The notes under the pieces: model-generated
Databases searched by the model: none
Told to the model about the DNA's origin: nothing
Seen by the model: the letters and a program-made list of their open reading frames with translations, nothing else
Program-made: the position numbers and the translations under genes
Assembly (NCBI GenBank): GCA_012845835.1
Contig: JABAKD010000013.1
Location: forward strand, 8,037,128-8,101,127
DNA length: 64,000 nucleotides
DNA from: Undaria pinnatifida
Lineage: Eukaryota; Sar; Phaeophyceae; Laminariales; Alariaceae
Direction: 5' to 3'
In this document: piece by piece, positions 33,630 through 45,409 of the stretch
Layout of the letters: every line of letters starts with the position of its first letter
How positions within the stretch are numbered: the stretch's first letter is position 1

Positions 33630-33895
33630 GTAGGGGTCTCCCGGTAAGGCTGTGGATGTGCCAGAGCATTGCGACCGCCTTGTAGAGGGAAGCCGCCTTA
33701 TTTGCTCCAGGTTATACACGATGGGGGTACAGTAGGGGTCCCCCAGGAAGGTGGTGGTGTGCCAGAGGATTGCGACCGCCTTGTAGAGGGAAGCCGCCTT
33801 ATTCGCTCCAGGTTATGAGTGCAATTCCCCAGTCGCGCCCAACGATTTTGACCGCCTTATATAGGGATACGGCCTTATTGGGGAAGCTACCTTAT
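33630..33895 (+). repeat. Tandem repeat of about 100 bp, 2.5 copies
   Basis: 'taggggtc.cc.gg.aagg', 'gtgccagag.attgcgaccgc' and 'cttgtagagggaagccgcct' recur at 33632 and 33730, with a shortened third copy ('gaccgccttatatagggata') at 33848. Confidence 0.8.
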
Positions 33896-33929
33896 TGGGG
33901 GACCTCCATCATTTTTTTCTTTTTTCCCA

Positions 33930-34200
33930 CTTCTGCTTTCCAGCTTCTGGACACAAGCCGTGGTCACCGTCCCGGTTCTTGCCTTCAATTCTTATCGCGC
34001 AAATGGTTCAGCCATCCCACCGCTCGTCGATTTTTCATCGAGTGTTGCTAACTAAGGCTCTCGCCCTTTCCGCTAGCAAGTCAGTTTGTGCACAAGAAAA
34101 AGTCCCTACGAATTTATACGAGTATGTACTCGGGGGGACTCGAACTCACGAAACTGACCTATACCAGGCTCGAGGATAACCTGGTACGCCAACGGGGCGA
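33930..34200 (-). mobile_element. tRNA-derived SINE, copy 2
   Basis: On the minus strand a tRNA-like head (GTCGCCCCGTTGGCGTACCAGG, 34180s) is followed by a perfect B box GAGTTCGAGTC (34147-34137), then the shared body ('gagggcgaaag'/'cttagttagcaac', 'gcgataagaattgaaggcaa', 'gtgaccacggcttgtccaga'). This is the best-preserved tRNA-like head of the family. It lies antisense in legumain intron 1. Confidence 0.8.
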
Positions 34201-35645
34201 CCAGCTGTATACTGATTAGCTGGTTAATACGGTAGGGTGTCACTTGAAGGGCTTCGTTTTTCATCGGCTCAAGAACCACTCACCGCGCAGGTAACTCTAC
34301 CTCTTGTGCTGTGTCAGGGGAGCACACGTGAAGAGAAAACGGAGCGATACTCCGAGAAGAGGTCGGAAATAAAAACACGTACGTAGGAGCGTTTTGTGAA
34401 TAATTACCGCTGTGCGAGTCGAGAAAACAACGTGTTATGTTTTGCTTTTTTTCGCTTGGATGTAGTTGTTAACAGCAACCCCCCCCCCCCCCCCGCCTCA
34501 TTGTCTGGTTCCTTAAAAAACGATGTGGGTTCGTACAGACGGCTGGGCGTTTTATTTTCGTGCTCCCCTGCCTGTTTCGTCATGTTCACCACTCTTTTTT
34601 CCATTGTTTTTAGCAGTGACTTTTTTTTTCCACCTCCTCAACTCGTACGAGAGTTTTTACCCTCAGCCAGTTTCTAGACAGGCAGTGTTCACAGCTGTGT
34701 TTCCTTCTCCCCCACGGCGCTGGCCTTTGCTTTCATCGCGCCTGGGGTATGATTGAAATCCCGGGCGTTTCTCAAGTTGGAAGGGGGGAAAGCAGTGGAA
34801 ACCGGGGAGGTGTCGCAAGTTGAAAAGGCGGGGGGAAGGGGCTCTGGAAAGCTCAAGAACCAAAATAGACCTAGCCACCGCACAATTAGCCCGGCAAGCA
34901 ACTTACCGAGCAACCGAAACGAGTTTGTATGATGAATGGCTGATTACTCGTCTACATGTTTCCGTTCGGGTTGAAAAAGGAAAGGAGCCCATGCATGCTG
35001 ATTGATCGTTATCATGGCACCCATGGTCCATGGTCGGCAGTGACGCGTTATTTGTTTAGCATGGTTGAAAAGGGACGATAACGTCAGACACCCGCGTGTG
35101 TGGACGGTGCACCTGGTACCTAGAAAGCTAGCCCGCAGCAAACAGTTGAAAAGGGGGCGACACTACAAGATGTCATGAAAAAAAGGGTATATGCATCATT
35201 AAACAGTAGATGCACCCCCCGTCACAATGTGAAAGCAGCAACTACAACCGCTCACTGCTGAATACCAGCAGCGTCGGGTGAACGCTCGAGATAAAAAATG
35301 ATCAAAGCTCGAAGCCGAACGCTAAAGAAAAAAATTAAGTCGCTCATGGGGCAAGAAAGCGGGCGAGTACCATCGACCAGCCCAGGCAAGATTAAAAGCT
35401 TATTAATTGTTCTGCATCATATGTGGACGTAAGAGTCGTTACCGACGTGGGCTGTGGTGGGGGGGGGAACCCGCGTTTTTATCATAGTGCTACGTGCCTA
35501 GCGCAAGCCACTCAATAAGCGAGTGGCTCTATCACACTCTGTGCCTCCGTCAAGAGCGACTTTCAAGTAGTGCTTTTTTGTTGTCACAGAGTAGCTAACG
35601 ATTCCATGGTCCTGCCCACAACAACAGTACGCGACAGCATGTGAG

Positions 35646-35733
35646 TTAACCCCTTCACTACTGGAAACCCTTTTTGGCGACGAATTTACTTAAGTTTAGC
35701 ATAGGGGGGATTTTGGGGCTCTAAAGGGGTTAA
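35646..35733. mobile_element. 88-bp MITE with TTAACCCCTT ends
   Basis: Begins TTAACCCCTTCACTACTGG and ends GGCTCTAAAGGGGTTAA, an inverted repeat with TTAA at both tips, as in piggyBac-type elements that target TTAA. A related inverted copy is at 57226-57314. No coding capacity. Confidence 0.6.
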
Positions 35734-35934
35734 GAATTTTGGTAGTTGAGAATTTCGGGCTCGAGTGTCGAGACGAAGATGAGAATTAGGGCCTCGTTGG
35801 TACTGAAAATAGTGTAGGACACACCCCACCTCGCTTTAGTAAAAGAATTCCAGTCTGGTCAGAAATGAGAGATTATTAACTGGTGTCGCATTCGTACTCT
35901 GTACGTATCTTGAAACCGAAAAGCGCCCAATGTT

Positions 35935-36165
35935 ACTTTTTCTTTTTTTTCTTTTGTTTAGATCCTCCTGGAGATGCGGCTGAAAAACGCTTGAGCTCCA
36001 TACACTTTTCGTTTGTGTACCAGTTTTTGTCCATCTGCTCCTGCGAAACGCAGAGTTGGTGTTGACCTCGCCCCTTCGGTTTAATCAACACCGTGGACTT
36101 GCCGCCCTTCTTTGGCCGACCCCTTTAAAACGTTCGGCTAAGAAGGTGAGATAGCCACCCAGGAA
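35935..36165 (+). repeat. Dispersed repeat D, copy 2
   Basis: Same landmark order as 31240-31490, preceded by a T-rich run. Confidence 0.7.
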
Positions 36166-36559
36166 ACGTTACGGATTAACAGGACTCGCAGAGAAATAAG
36201 AAATAGCTAAAGGCAACGGTAGGGAGGGAACCCCCGTTTTCTCCTCGAGTGAATTTGAGCCACTCGCACAACTGACTCTCTTCCTCGCCGACGAAAAGAC
36301 CTTGGGCGATTTACTTGGCGCTTGGCGCAGCGTAGCCCACCATTCCATTTCGCGGATTTGTGTGTCCCGACAATAAAAACACCAGAAAAACATCACGAAA
36401 CGCTTATTTATTTATGGCCGCGAAGGAACAGGAGGGTCACTCGCGTCACTCGTAGGAGGGTCACTCGCGCGAGTGACCCTGAACCACCGCAAAAACAGGG
36501 CCCCAACAGTAACCTCTCCGTCACCGTATTTGTTGGAAGGATGCAGTTCACCCTTCGTG

Positions 36560-36735
36560 CGACTCGCCGAACACTTCACGGCGCCTCGCGCTTGGTGCAA
36601 GGAATGCCTGTCTCTCTGGTTGGTGAAAACCCGACGTGCTCGTTCCCGGCATAGTAGGGATGCGAGGGTCTATGGCCATACGACTACGGCCATGCACAAA
36701 CTGAGTACCCCCCCCCCCCCCCCCCCCCCCCCCCC
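36560..36735 (+). repeat. Dispersed repeat F, copy 1, ending in poly-C
   Basis: 'cttcacggcgcctcgcgcttgg', 'tggtgaaaacccgacgt.ctc', 'gatgcgag' and 'gactacggccatg', then a run of about 28 C (36708-36735). The same order lies at 51595-51735, where it ends in C and CG runs. Confidence 0.72.
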
Positions 36736-37560
36736 GTAGCCTTGGGTCTATCGTCAAGCGACGGCGCTAGGCGTGGGGCGGATCCGGAGCGGAGAGCTCT
36801 GTTCTATCGATTGTGCTTCATACGTATTTTATGGAATTACTCTAACGACGTCAGCTATGAATTCGTGTTTATAGGGTATAATTGATTCGGGTGGCCGTCC
36901 CCTCGTCGACCAAGCTAAAATCCTGGCGTTGGTCCTGATGAGTCAAAGGCTCCGTTTGTCGAAAATGGGTTGATTTTTTGGTCGATACCGATGATTTTTA
37001 TTTCCCATCTCGAGTCTCGAGCAATGCGAAATCTCAAGAATCATCTTTCAAAACCACAGAGGAGCGTCTCTCTCGAGGATGAGCCATGGGCACGGACGTT
37101 GATTGGTTGTGCTGGATGGAGATGGGCGGAAAGGACGGTTTTAAGATGAACAACACACACAATAATCACACCAATCGACCTTGCGGACTAACCTTGGTCG
37201 TCATGCGTCACAGGTTGCAAGCGCCCTCCCTTCTCCCCGGCGGTACATAACACGATTTTTTTTTTCCCTTTTTTTTTTATCGGGCATACAGCAACAGCAG
37301 TATAGTATTTAGTAGGTATCGTTCGTGCTCAACGTTTAGTTTTTTTTTTTTCAATGCAAATCCATCTTTTACTTTTAATTGTGTCACATGGTTAAGTCAG
37401 CTAGCTGTGGGTTCGACCAGTTGAGTGGTCGATGCTTTGGAAGCTGCGTGTTTTGAGAAAATAGCTTAAATCAGGGTTTGCAAGTCGATTGTGGACCAAA
37501 ATAATCATGCGTGTAAATATTTTAGCATCCTCGAACCGGGTCAAACCGTACACGTAGTAG

Positions 37561-37773
37561 CTTCCGTGCGCTGGGTGATTAATTGATTCAAGATTGCACG
37601 TCTTAATATCGCCCTATTGAGCCTGGTACTAGCTTGCACGACGGGGAGCCGCCGACTTATGCATATCCTACATGAGGACGTGCACAGCCCGTAACGCGCG
37701 ATCGGAGCATTACCACCCACAGGTTGCTAAGCAAAGATGAATTTCAACGAAATGCTCGATCTCAGAGCAGCTG
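37561..37773 (+). repeat. CAGCTG-ended repeat, diverged copy
   Basis: 'ggggagccgccgacttatgc', 'cgcgcgatcggagcatta', 'gcaaagatgaatttcaacga' and the terminal CAGCTG identify it. It lies 180 bp before the LTR element. Confidence 0.65.
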
Positions 37774-37952
37774 TCTGGCTCAGTCTGTCTGGCTCTGTAC
37801 TGTATTGCTGTAGGGTATTATATTTTATTTTTGTCAAATTGCCCCGTTGACCGCGCGATCAATCATCCACTGATGTCCAGACAATGACTGACCTAGACTT
37901 ACATAATTCCTTTCCGAGAAACGACCGTGTAAATACACCGAGGCCGAAGTAT

Positions 37953-38430
37953 TGTTACGAATCGGAGCCTGATTGGCGGAGTCAGTCTGGGATCAGGGTG
38001 GACATGCGAGTATATTCATGGCGAAGAAGACGAAGGTATCTAGCCTACTAGCATCGCAAGGTCCACACACAGGCTAAATAGGTAGGTATTCATAATGACT
38101 GACCTCAGTAGGTCCGATACGACCGAGTTCAGAAGGCGCTTGAGCGTTCCTCGGAGAAAGAGGGAGCAAGTCCCTTGTGCAAGTGCTCAGGATGGGAAGT
38201 CTCCCGAGAAGGTGGCGTGAAAAATGGTAACTTGATTGCTGATCCGAAGGTTTATGAACGTGAACCCAAGGAACTGTAGATTTGTGTAATTAGAACTGGA
38301 ACCGGAATTGAAATTGTGGCAGGGTGGAGAGGCCACACCCGACTAAGGGAGGGGACATAAATAGCGCGTCCCCTACTATAACAAAAACGCCTGTCATAGT
38401 AACTCTTGAAACTGTCACTAAACCGTAACA
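37953..38430 (-). repeat. LTR (3' LTR of the element)
   Basis: 478 bp, TG...CA, identical by eye to 45410-45887. It contains 'gggacataaatagcgcg' on the plus strand; promoter elements on the element's own strand were not identified. Confidence 0.92.
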
Positions 38431-38441
38431 TCCCCCCATTA
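38431..38441 (-). other. Polypurine tract of the LTR element
   Basis: Minus strand AATGGGGGGA directly abuts the 3' LTR, where plus-strand DNA synthesis is primed in LTR elements. Confidence 0.7.
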
Positions 38442-40826
38442 GTACATACTGTACTATATGTACTAATTAACGGTAGCAGGGATAGTGACAACCGCGAGGT
38501 GACACACTCCCTTTGGCGAAAACTACCGGTGATATCTTCGAGTAGGTCGAACGGCCAACCGAAAATTACAAGAGGCAATTAGTGGCAAAACTCAAATAAA
38601 ATCCACAGCTCTTCATAATTCTCACTGCGCGTTGGCTCGCGGCCCGATATCGACTTGAGCGAAGGTAAACCCGGCTTCCGGGACAAACCCTTCGCTCCCC
38701 ATCCCGAGAGCCCTAGAATTTAGACAACAACCGAAAACACCAAGTGACACTCGGACGTAAAATACTCTAAAAAAAAACCGTCCCTCGCTTGGTGTTTCCA
38801 CTGTAGTTGCTGCCCGGCTCTCAACCCCTACAGCGCGGGAAAAACCTGGCCATCCAGGAAAAAACCCATTGCGCAACGCCCTACAACACCAAGCTCACAC
38901 AAACGCCATGGCACACCGCACGGACCCACAAGGGTGCTACCGGGCGCAGGGCCACCCTTCGACTTCCAATCAGACCAGAACATCTAATCAGCCCGTCTCC
39001 AAACATTCAAACTTTAACTGGCTGTCAACTGGGGGGCACGCTTGAAAATCGACAACACCAATATCTTCCCCCCTAGCATAATGCGATGACAAGAGCAATA
39101 TGCTATAGCAATACTGTGACTGTATAGCCAAGGGTACAAAGCCGCAAAACTTTTTACAGAAATAATGACCTCGAGGATAGGCTAACAAACCGAAACCACA
39201 GGGGCCATAAGAGGGAAATCCTCGATAAAAACCCTCCCCCCTGCCTTTTCACTGCGTATTTGATCGCCTGACCACCATTCAATGGCTCAAAGTCCGTATG
39301 TGGACGAGTTTGACGTGCATGAAAGCAGCACGAGACTCCACGGAACTGACTCGTCTACTCCTCTTTGAGTCTGCCCACGTACAATACAATTTTCCATCAA
39401 AATGCACGACGGGCAAAGAATTATTAATCTTCGGCAAAAGCGGAACTCCGATGCGAGGCATCAAAGCACAAAAATAAGAAGAATCTGACACAAAAAACCT
39501 CAAACAAAGTAAACGGCATACAAAATAATCCACGAAAACGCAACGTCGGTAGCTCAACAATATACCGCAAAAAGAAGAAAAGCATGACGGGCAAAGAGAT
39601 CCTAAACCTTTGGCAAAAGCAGAACTCCGATGCCAGGTATCAAAGCACAAAAAGGTAGAATGTGACATAAACCGCAAACAAAGTAAACGGCTGAAGGTCG
39701 AGGATAAGCACGAAGCCCTCACCACACAACCACTGAATAGTCTATTTAAATTCAACTCATACCCAAATAGTAAACACGGCCCCGTCGCTTCTCAAGAAAC
39801 TGTACCAACAGCCTATCCGACTCTTAAAGCAGTGCCGATCCTAGAAACAGGGCATACCCCCCATGAGCTGTGAAATAAAATCAACGCAGATGCCCAGGGG
39901 AAACCCATACAACGAGCAAGAGCCCGATAAAATCCCATTGGTAACTCCGAAATGACGCCATTACAATCGCAGGAAGATTGTAGCAACACAGTTGAGCCTC
40001 CAAAGTTAGTCAAACAAGGCAAAAAGCAAAACGAAGCAACACGGCCAACAACAACCAACACAAAAATAAAACATAGCAGCCAACACGGCTGTCGAACATA
40101 AAAAAAAAGCAAAACGAAATAACACGCGGCCAACAGTAACCAACACCAGAAAAAGGACAAAACCGGCAAGTGCCTGAAATCGAAGGACTACAACGGCACG
40201 TAGTATGCAGCCTCCTGACGAACAACCACCTGTTCGCCTGTCAAAATCAAGCCCTATCCAACCACTGATTACAAACTCGTCACTGTTCAAGAGACTTTAT
40301 ACCAATAGTAGCTCGCACCCTTCATAAAGTAGTGCCAATAAAAAAAAATAAAAAAAAGGAATTCAACTCCAACACTCGCACCCAACCCAAGTACAACAGC
40401 GTTCACAACGTCGTCGCACTATTGTAAAATAACACACATCTTGCTGCCCCATACTGTTTTACACCCGGCCGACCGGTGCCCGGGTGATTCCCGTCTTAAC
40501 CCACAACAAAACGGCATTCCCCCCGACCCCACTTCATCCAAAACGAAAAGCTAGGCCCAACGGACAGCTAACGACAGTCCCGCAGGAGGAAACCTGGCCA
40601 CCGGGTCAAAACCTCCTGTATGTCTTATATAATCGAAACCATTGTGATTGCAACAATGGCCGCATCCAAACGATTACCATGGCCAGAACCTAAAATGCCA
40701 AGTAGCGCCCTACTCACCCATGCCCCTCAAAGTAGCGTGGGGTGGCGGCCTGACAAATTATTCCTCACAACTCAAAACATGGTACGAATAATGCTCACAC
40801 CCTTTACTCATCACCCAACGGTAGGT
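38442..40826 (-). other. LTR element interior, 3' part
   Basis: No protein domain recognised. A duplicated phrase ('gacgggcaaagaa.t...ctt.ggcaaaagc.gaactccgatgc.aggcatcaaagcaca') occurs near 39405-39470 and 39590-39655. Minus-strand frames here (e.g. 39755-39279) reflect Cys/Phe-rich low-complexity sequence rather than an env or other known product. Confidence 0.5.
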
Positions 40827-41048
40827 TCAACAAAAACTTGCGGTGAGATTAAAAGGGGTCGCAGCGAAGGATTTCGTCAAAATATCCGCGTGCTGCTCTT
40901 CCGAAGCTACAAATTGAATATCAATTTTCTTCGCACGGAGTAGCTCTCGGACGAAATGGAACCGCACATCTATGTGTTTGCTCCGGCGGCCTGACCAATT
41001 ACTATGACCAAACACGTGAACATACGTCTCGCACACCAGAGTAATTTT
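40827..41048 (-). pseudogene. Ty1/copia-type RNase H fragment
   Basis: About 70 codons between stops, carrying GRRSKHIDVRFHFVRELL and then IQFVASEEQHADILTKSF. This is the conserved C-terminal end of copia pol ('sK.RTKHIDvryHfiRe' followed by 'vst..q.ADifTK'). A stop immediately upstream and no RT in front show that it is a relic. It lies on the same strand as the primer-binding site, so the element derives from a copia lineage. Confidence 0.82.
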
Positions 41049-41205
41049 CTAGATACAGATACCCACACATAACATTCACCCCGCTATTGCAACAAAGCAT
41101 CATAATATTTTTTTTTTGACGGAACTACTCTACTCCAAATCGAACAGCTGCCACCAACTGGATGTACCATTCTTCCTCCAAAAACTTATCAACAGGACTC
41201 GTGGT

Positions 41206-41345
41206 CAAAGAGTAACTGAACAACTAATACGAGAAGCAGAACAGGGTAAGAAACTCTACGCATTGTCCGCCGACCTCGTGGTCAAAGTGTAACTGAACAA
41301 CTAATACGAGAAGCAGAACAGGGTAAGAAACTCTTCGCATTGTCG
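41206..41345 (+). repeat. Tandem duplication of about 71 bp in the LTR element
   Basis: 'ctcgtggtcaaag.gtaactg', 'aacaactaatacgagaagca' and 'gggtaagaaactct.cgcatt' occur twice in a row. Confidence 0.85.
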
Positions 41346-41707
41346 GTCGACCCAGTTATGGTCGTTCTAGCGCAGTCGACAGCAGCGGTCTCTTTAGTCG
41401 TACACCTGCCCTTGCAGTCTGAGACCACCGCCAAAGTCTTTCCAGATGGTGGAACCTATTGGGAACAGGGTCAAGGCTTGACGGCGAGAGAGAGGGGTAC
41501 GAGGGTTGACTGAGACGGGAACTCAATCGCTCGCAGATTGGGGGTTGTACATATGCCATGGTGCAATAAAGCCATCTAGCTGCAAGGGGGTGAAACATCT
41601 CATTCTCAAACAACCAGCTCGACTCTACCCCATCATTCGACCTCCCCTTGTATTCCCACCTATCGACACCGGATGGGGATTTTGTTCGGCGACAACTAAC
41701 AAGAAAG

Positions 41708-42151
41708 TCAAAATGCGAAGAGTTCACCGCTTCTGTCGCGATGCCTGCTGCTCTCGGACTCGCGCACCAGCACCAGGCTTCCTTTCTCGAGAGCTACTCC
41801 GGCTGATGGCCTTGAAATGGAAGCGTTGGCGCGGGCCCTCGCGGTTACCCTCAATTTGTGCTGCTTCTCGAGCGCGAGACGGACTTCTCGGAGGTTCTGT
41901 ATGCATCGCTCCACGAAGTTGTCTAGGCCACCGCTCTGTTCTGTCTCCGCTGACAAGGGTACCAAGGAATCTGCCCCCAATGTGTGTCGTCCTGCTGTCG
42001 TCGCGCGAGGGTTGCGGGATTGGTGGATGGCCGGTGTCTTCATGACTTGGTGAGCTTCCGACGAGCGAGGGACCTCCCCCCCTGCTGATAGCACCTCCCC
42101 AAGATCGACGCTGAGATCGCTACTGCTGGTGTGGGAAGGAGGCACGGGCAA
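41708..42151 (-). pseudogene. Possible integrase C-terminal remnant in the LTR element
   Basis: A 147-codon minus-strand frame ends with 'LREVRLALEKQHKLRVTARA' and then 'ALEKGSLVLVRESESSRHRD'. The 'kGslVLVre' pattern resembles the C-terminal segment of Ty3-type integrases. If real, a copia-type RNase H downstream makes a mosaic. The frame stops before any further conserved motif, so this call is weak. Confidence 0.35.
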
Positions 42152-42665
42152 GGGCTCGGATCGAAGGGAAGGCGTAACAGCGCACGGGCAAGGGTTCGGA
42201 TCAGAGGAACGGCGGAACAGCGCACGGGCCAGACTTCAGAGGGAGCGATCGGTGCACGGGCAAGGCTTTGGAACGAAGGAGCATCGCGCAGGCAAAGCTT
42301 CGGGCCGAGGGAACCGTCGTTTGGTATCGGGTAATTCCGTGCCGTGGCAGGCTTCTGACGACGGCAGCACCTCCCCCCCTTCACGAATTTAAATTTCATG
42401 AAAAGAATGGAACAGAGGGACCATTGCAACAATTGTGGGTACGGACGTTTACAGGACGGCGGTAAGTAATGAAGCTACGCAGCCGAAACGAAAGGCAAAA
42501 AAAAAAAAAAAAAAAAAAACAAGCGCACGTCGCACAGCAAGGCAGCAACCGCGGCAAAAAGCAACAGCAGAACAGCAGCGTCGCACAGCAAGGCAGCAAC
42601 CGCGGCAAAAAGCAACAGCAGGCAGCAACCGCGGCAAAAAGCAACAGCAGAACAGCAGCGGAAAG
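42130..42665 (+). repeat. Short tandem repeats in the LTR element
   Basis: 42150-42300: units of about 45 bp with 'gcgcacgggcaagg.ttcgga'. 42498-42520: poly-A. 42530-42665: units with 'gcaaggcagcaaccgcggca' and 'aaaagcaacagcag'. All are imperfect and would be untranslated or Cys/Leu-rich on the element strand. Confidence 0.8.
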
Positions 42666-43339
42666 CAACACAAGGAATGAGTGAACGAGCTAACTGAGGA
42701 ATATGGCGCAGTATGCGAGTCTTTGTACAACGGAGCGCAAAAGTATGTGCACAATCATGCAATTCTGGGAAGGACATGTGAACCAAAACCACCAGCTGTA
42801 GAGACAGGCGGAGGCGGTCAGACAGCAACAATAGCAGAAAACAGCTGCCTAGCAGCAGAATACATTGCTTGAGAGATGAGTGCAAACGGGAGGGAGTTGA
42901 CAAATACGGCGGAGCATGCGAGCCTTTCAATATATACGAAGAAACGAAACTATGCGTGCGCACATGACATCCGGTTCAATAAAAAAAGAACAAGATAAAT
43001 CATCAAGAGGCTCTAGTATCCGTGTCGTTGCCTCATCTTAAAGAGAGCCAACTATGTGGTTACTGCTTGCTGTGTCTGACGACAGCGATGTCCACACCGC
43101 AATCATCGCCTGCATCCAAAACAGAGCACAAAGTAATGGGGCAAAGGAAACAAGGAAGGGATGGAAAAACAGGAGGGCGGTTCAGCAACTACTGCATCAC
43201 ACGACGATGTCGCGGTAGCCACAACCGCAACAACAACCCGACGACACAGCAGTAACAACAGTGGAACCCTTCCCGGCAAAATGAAATGACAGATGAAGAT
43301 AGGCATGCATAGCGTACGTAACAAATTTACAAAGATTGA

Positions 43340-43470
43340 TCGACAGCGACCATCTCCAGTTTGATCACGAGCAAACGTGGAGTTGGGTTTGATCACAGGC
43401 AAACGTGCGTGATCATGGGTTAACGTGTTTGCTCGGGTCAAACATCACCGGTTTGATCACGAACGAAGTA
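43340..43470 (+). repeat. TTTGATCACG...AAACGTG repeats
   Basis: Three or four interspersed copies of 'tttgatcac.(a)g(c)aaacg' within the LTR element; TGATCA is palindromic. Confidence 0.6.
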
Positions 43471-43702
43471 GATGCAAAAACAGGGAAACATCAACATTAG
43501 TGGGAGAGCAAGTGAAAACATCACCAGAAAACCGTGATCGGCATCCAGTCATGTGTACCCGGTACACTATTAATGATGAATTCGCAAGCGATAGCAGAGA
43601 GCATATCGAGCAAAACAACAATGACACAAACTGCAGCAAGCTCAGCGTACCACAGCGCCAACAATTGAATTGAATTAAATGAAATTAAATTTAATTATAC
43701 GC

Positions 43703-43770
43703 GTATGAAAATACGTGGAAGTGTGGTGAGCTAAAGCTTCATTTTTCCTCATCCGCCCGAGAAAAAAAAT
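43703..43770 (+). repeat. A-tailed repeat C, fragment
   Basis: 'tgaaaatacgtggaagtgtg', 'gtgagctaaagctt' and 'cctcatccgcccgag', then A-runs. This is the 3' part of repeat C, nested in the LTR element, which shows that the element carried or acquired host repeats. Confidence 0.7.
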
Positions 43771-43819
43771 AAAATAAAAATAAATAATCAAATGAGTGAC
43801 ACAGCTCCTGAAGTGGAAA

Positions 43820-44215
43820 GACGAGTAGCATGTTAGCAATACAGCAGTGGTAATATAACAGGGAACATTGGGAAGACGAGTAGCATGTTAGTAATACAGC
43901 AGTGGTAATATATCAGGTAACGTTGTGACGAGGGAAGGCACAGACCCAGAGGAGACTGGTTGTTGTCCCCCTCGACATAGGAGACAACAACACGGCTCCA
44001 CCAGGCGCAGACCCTCCCATTGCAGGCTAAATAGCAGTCGCAGGAAGTGGGGCATGTGAAATAAAGCAGTAGCAGTATGTATAATAGCGTTATATGTATA
44101 ATAGCGTTACAGCTCGGGAGGACACAGGCCTAGAGGAGACTGGTTGTCGTCTCCCCCAACATGGGGGACAACAACACGGCTCAACCAGGCGCAGACCCTC
44201 CCATTGTGCCGTTGT
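43820..44215 (+). repeat. Two sets of direct repeats in the LTR element
   Basis: 'gacgagtagcatgttag.aat' occurs at 43822 and 43874. A block of about 95 bp ('cacagaccc.agaggagactg', 'gacaacaacacggctc.acca') occurs at about 43937 and 44121. Confidence 0.85.
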
Positions 44216-44444
44216 GGCTGGGGAACACAACTCAAGTACGTCAGGCATGGGTTCAGTAGTTACGAAAGTCGTCAGTAGTTACGAAAGTCGCGAGGTTCCC
44301 CTATTATCAACACGAGACACGTACATCACTGCTGTCTAATCTCTCAGCGCAAGGCATTGCTGTTGTTGTGAGTGTAAAAATTCGAACATCGTACGACTTT
44401 GGGCCTCGCCTGCTGTAGGCAGTGCTCACGGGGCACCACAAACA

Positions 44445-44620
44445 GTGGAGAACAAGCAACGCAAGCAACAACGCGCGGCAACAGCAGCAACGCGCGGCAA
44501 CAGGAGCAACGCGCGGCAACAGCAGCAACGCGCGGCAACAGCAGCAACGGCACCACAAACAGTGGAGAACAAGCAACGCAAGCAACAACGCGCGGCAACA
44601 GCAGCAACGGCAGTGACGGC
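44445..44620 (+). repeat. GCAACGCGCGGCAACAGCA tandem repeats
   Basis: Units of 15-18 bp in two blocks, each preceded by 'caccacaaacagtggagaac'. Part of the non-coding leader of the LTR element. Confidence 0.85.
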
Positions 44621-45387
44621 AGAGACACACGTGCGGATAAAAGGCCTGGGAGTTTCCGCAGCCAGTACACCCGTGGCGCGCACTCAAACCACTATCCCGC
44701 ATCACTTCGGACTTATGCTCTTTGCTTTTCTTTTATCATTTTTCAGCTGGCTGCCGGAAAATCTAGGGCGGGGGCCCAACCGGGTGTACTGCTGTTTAAC
44801 TCCCACCTGTGCCATCCGACAACGACAGAGAGGGCAATCGGAACTGGAGAGCGCCATGGTGAGAGCAACGATGCAGACACACTCCAGGGTAGCGTGCTCC
44901 CCTGGGTGTGCCGTGGACCCCAAAAGATCAGCGGATACGGGTCGAAATAGTACAGTCTCACAGCAGCAATACTACTGCGTTGTAATATGGGATCCACTCG
45001 CAAAAAAGTTCCAAGACAATGTACAAGTGAAAAAAAAGAAACAAAAACACCCAGAAAAGACGAGATAACAGCATGTTGAAAGCGACGCAATTGGGTATCG
45101 ACGCGGGACGCGTGCAAAGGCGGCACCGTGTCCACCTAACTGCTGCAATGCACCGTGCCCAATTGACTTCTGCTGGACAGGCTGGGCTCCCAGGAGCGCG
45201 CGCAAAAAGTCGCGCTCACGCGCTCTGAAAAAGAGGAACAAAATGAGCGATGATGCGCTCGAAGCACAAAAGATACAGCAGCAGAGGAGCACAAAAGAAG
45301 CAGCAGCAGAAAAAGCAGCAAACAGAACCACGACAAGAAACCCAAAACTAGAGGGAGATACACAGGGTGATCACCAGCGAGGGCAAG

Positions 45388-45409
45388 CGCGTATCCCGGA
45401 TGGACACCA
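45388..45409 (-). other. Primer-binding site of the LTR element
   Basis: Minus strand TGGTGTCCATCCGGGATACG starts directly after the 5' LTR. TGG is complementary to the CCA of a tRNA 3' end. The tRNA species was not identified. Confidence 0.75.

Larger units (their letters stand above)
30555..37952 (+). other. Legumain intron 1, part before the LTR element
   Basis: Non-coding. The repeats are listed separately: a pair of related segments (31240-31490, 35935-36165), a 240-bp repeat pair (32248-32690), a CAGCTG repeat (32971-33167), a tandem repeat of about 100 bp (33630-33895), a SINE (33930-34200), a TTAA MITE (35646-35733), a poly-C tract (36708-36735) and a CAGCTG repeat (37561-37773). The stretches 30560-31240 and 34210-35640 show nothing recognisable beyond homopolymer runs. 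Confidence 0.55.

Noticed and set aside
39279-39755. env-like or extra protein at the 3' end of the LTR element
   Set aside because: Cys/Phe-rich frame with an internal duplication and no signal, membrane or known domain pattern.
42396-42963. Minus-strand Cys/Leu/Ala-rich frames in the LTR element
   Set aside because: Produced by tandem GCAACAGCA-type repeats; no Gag or protease motif.
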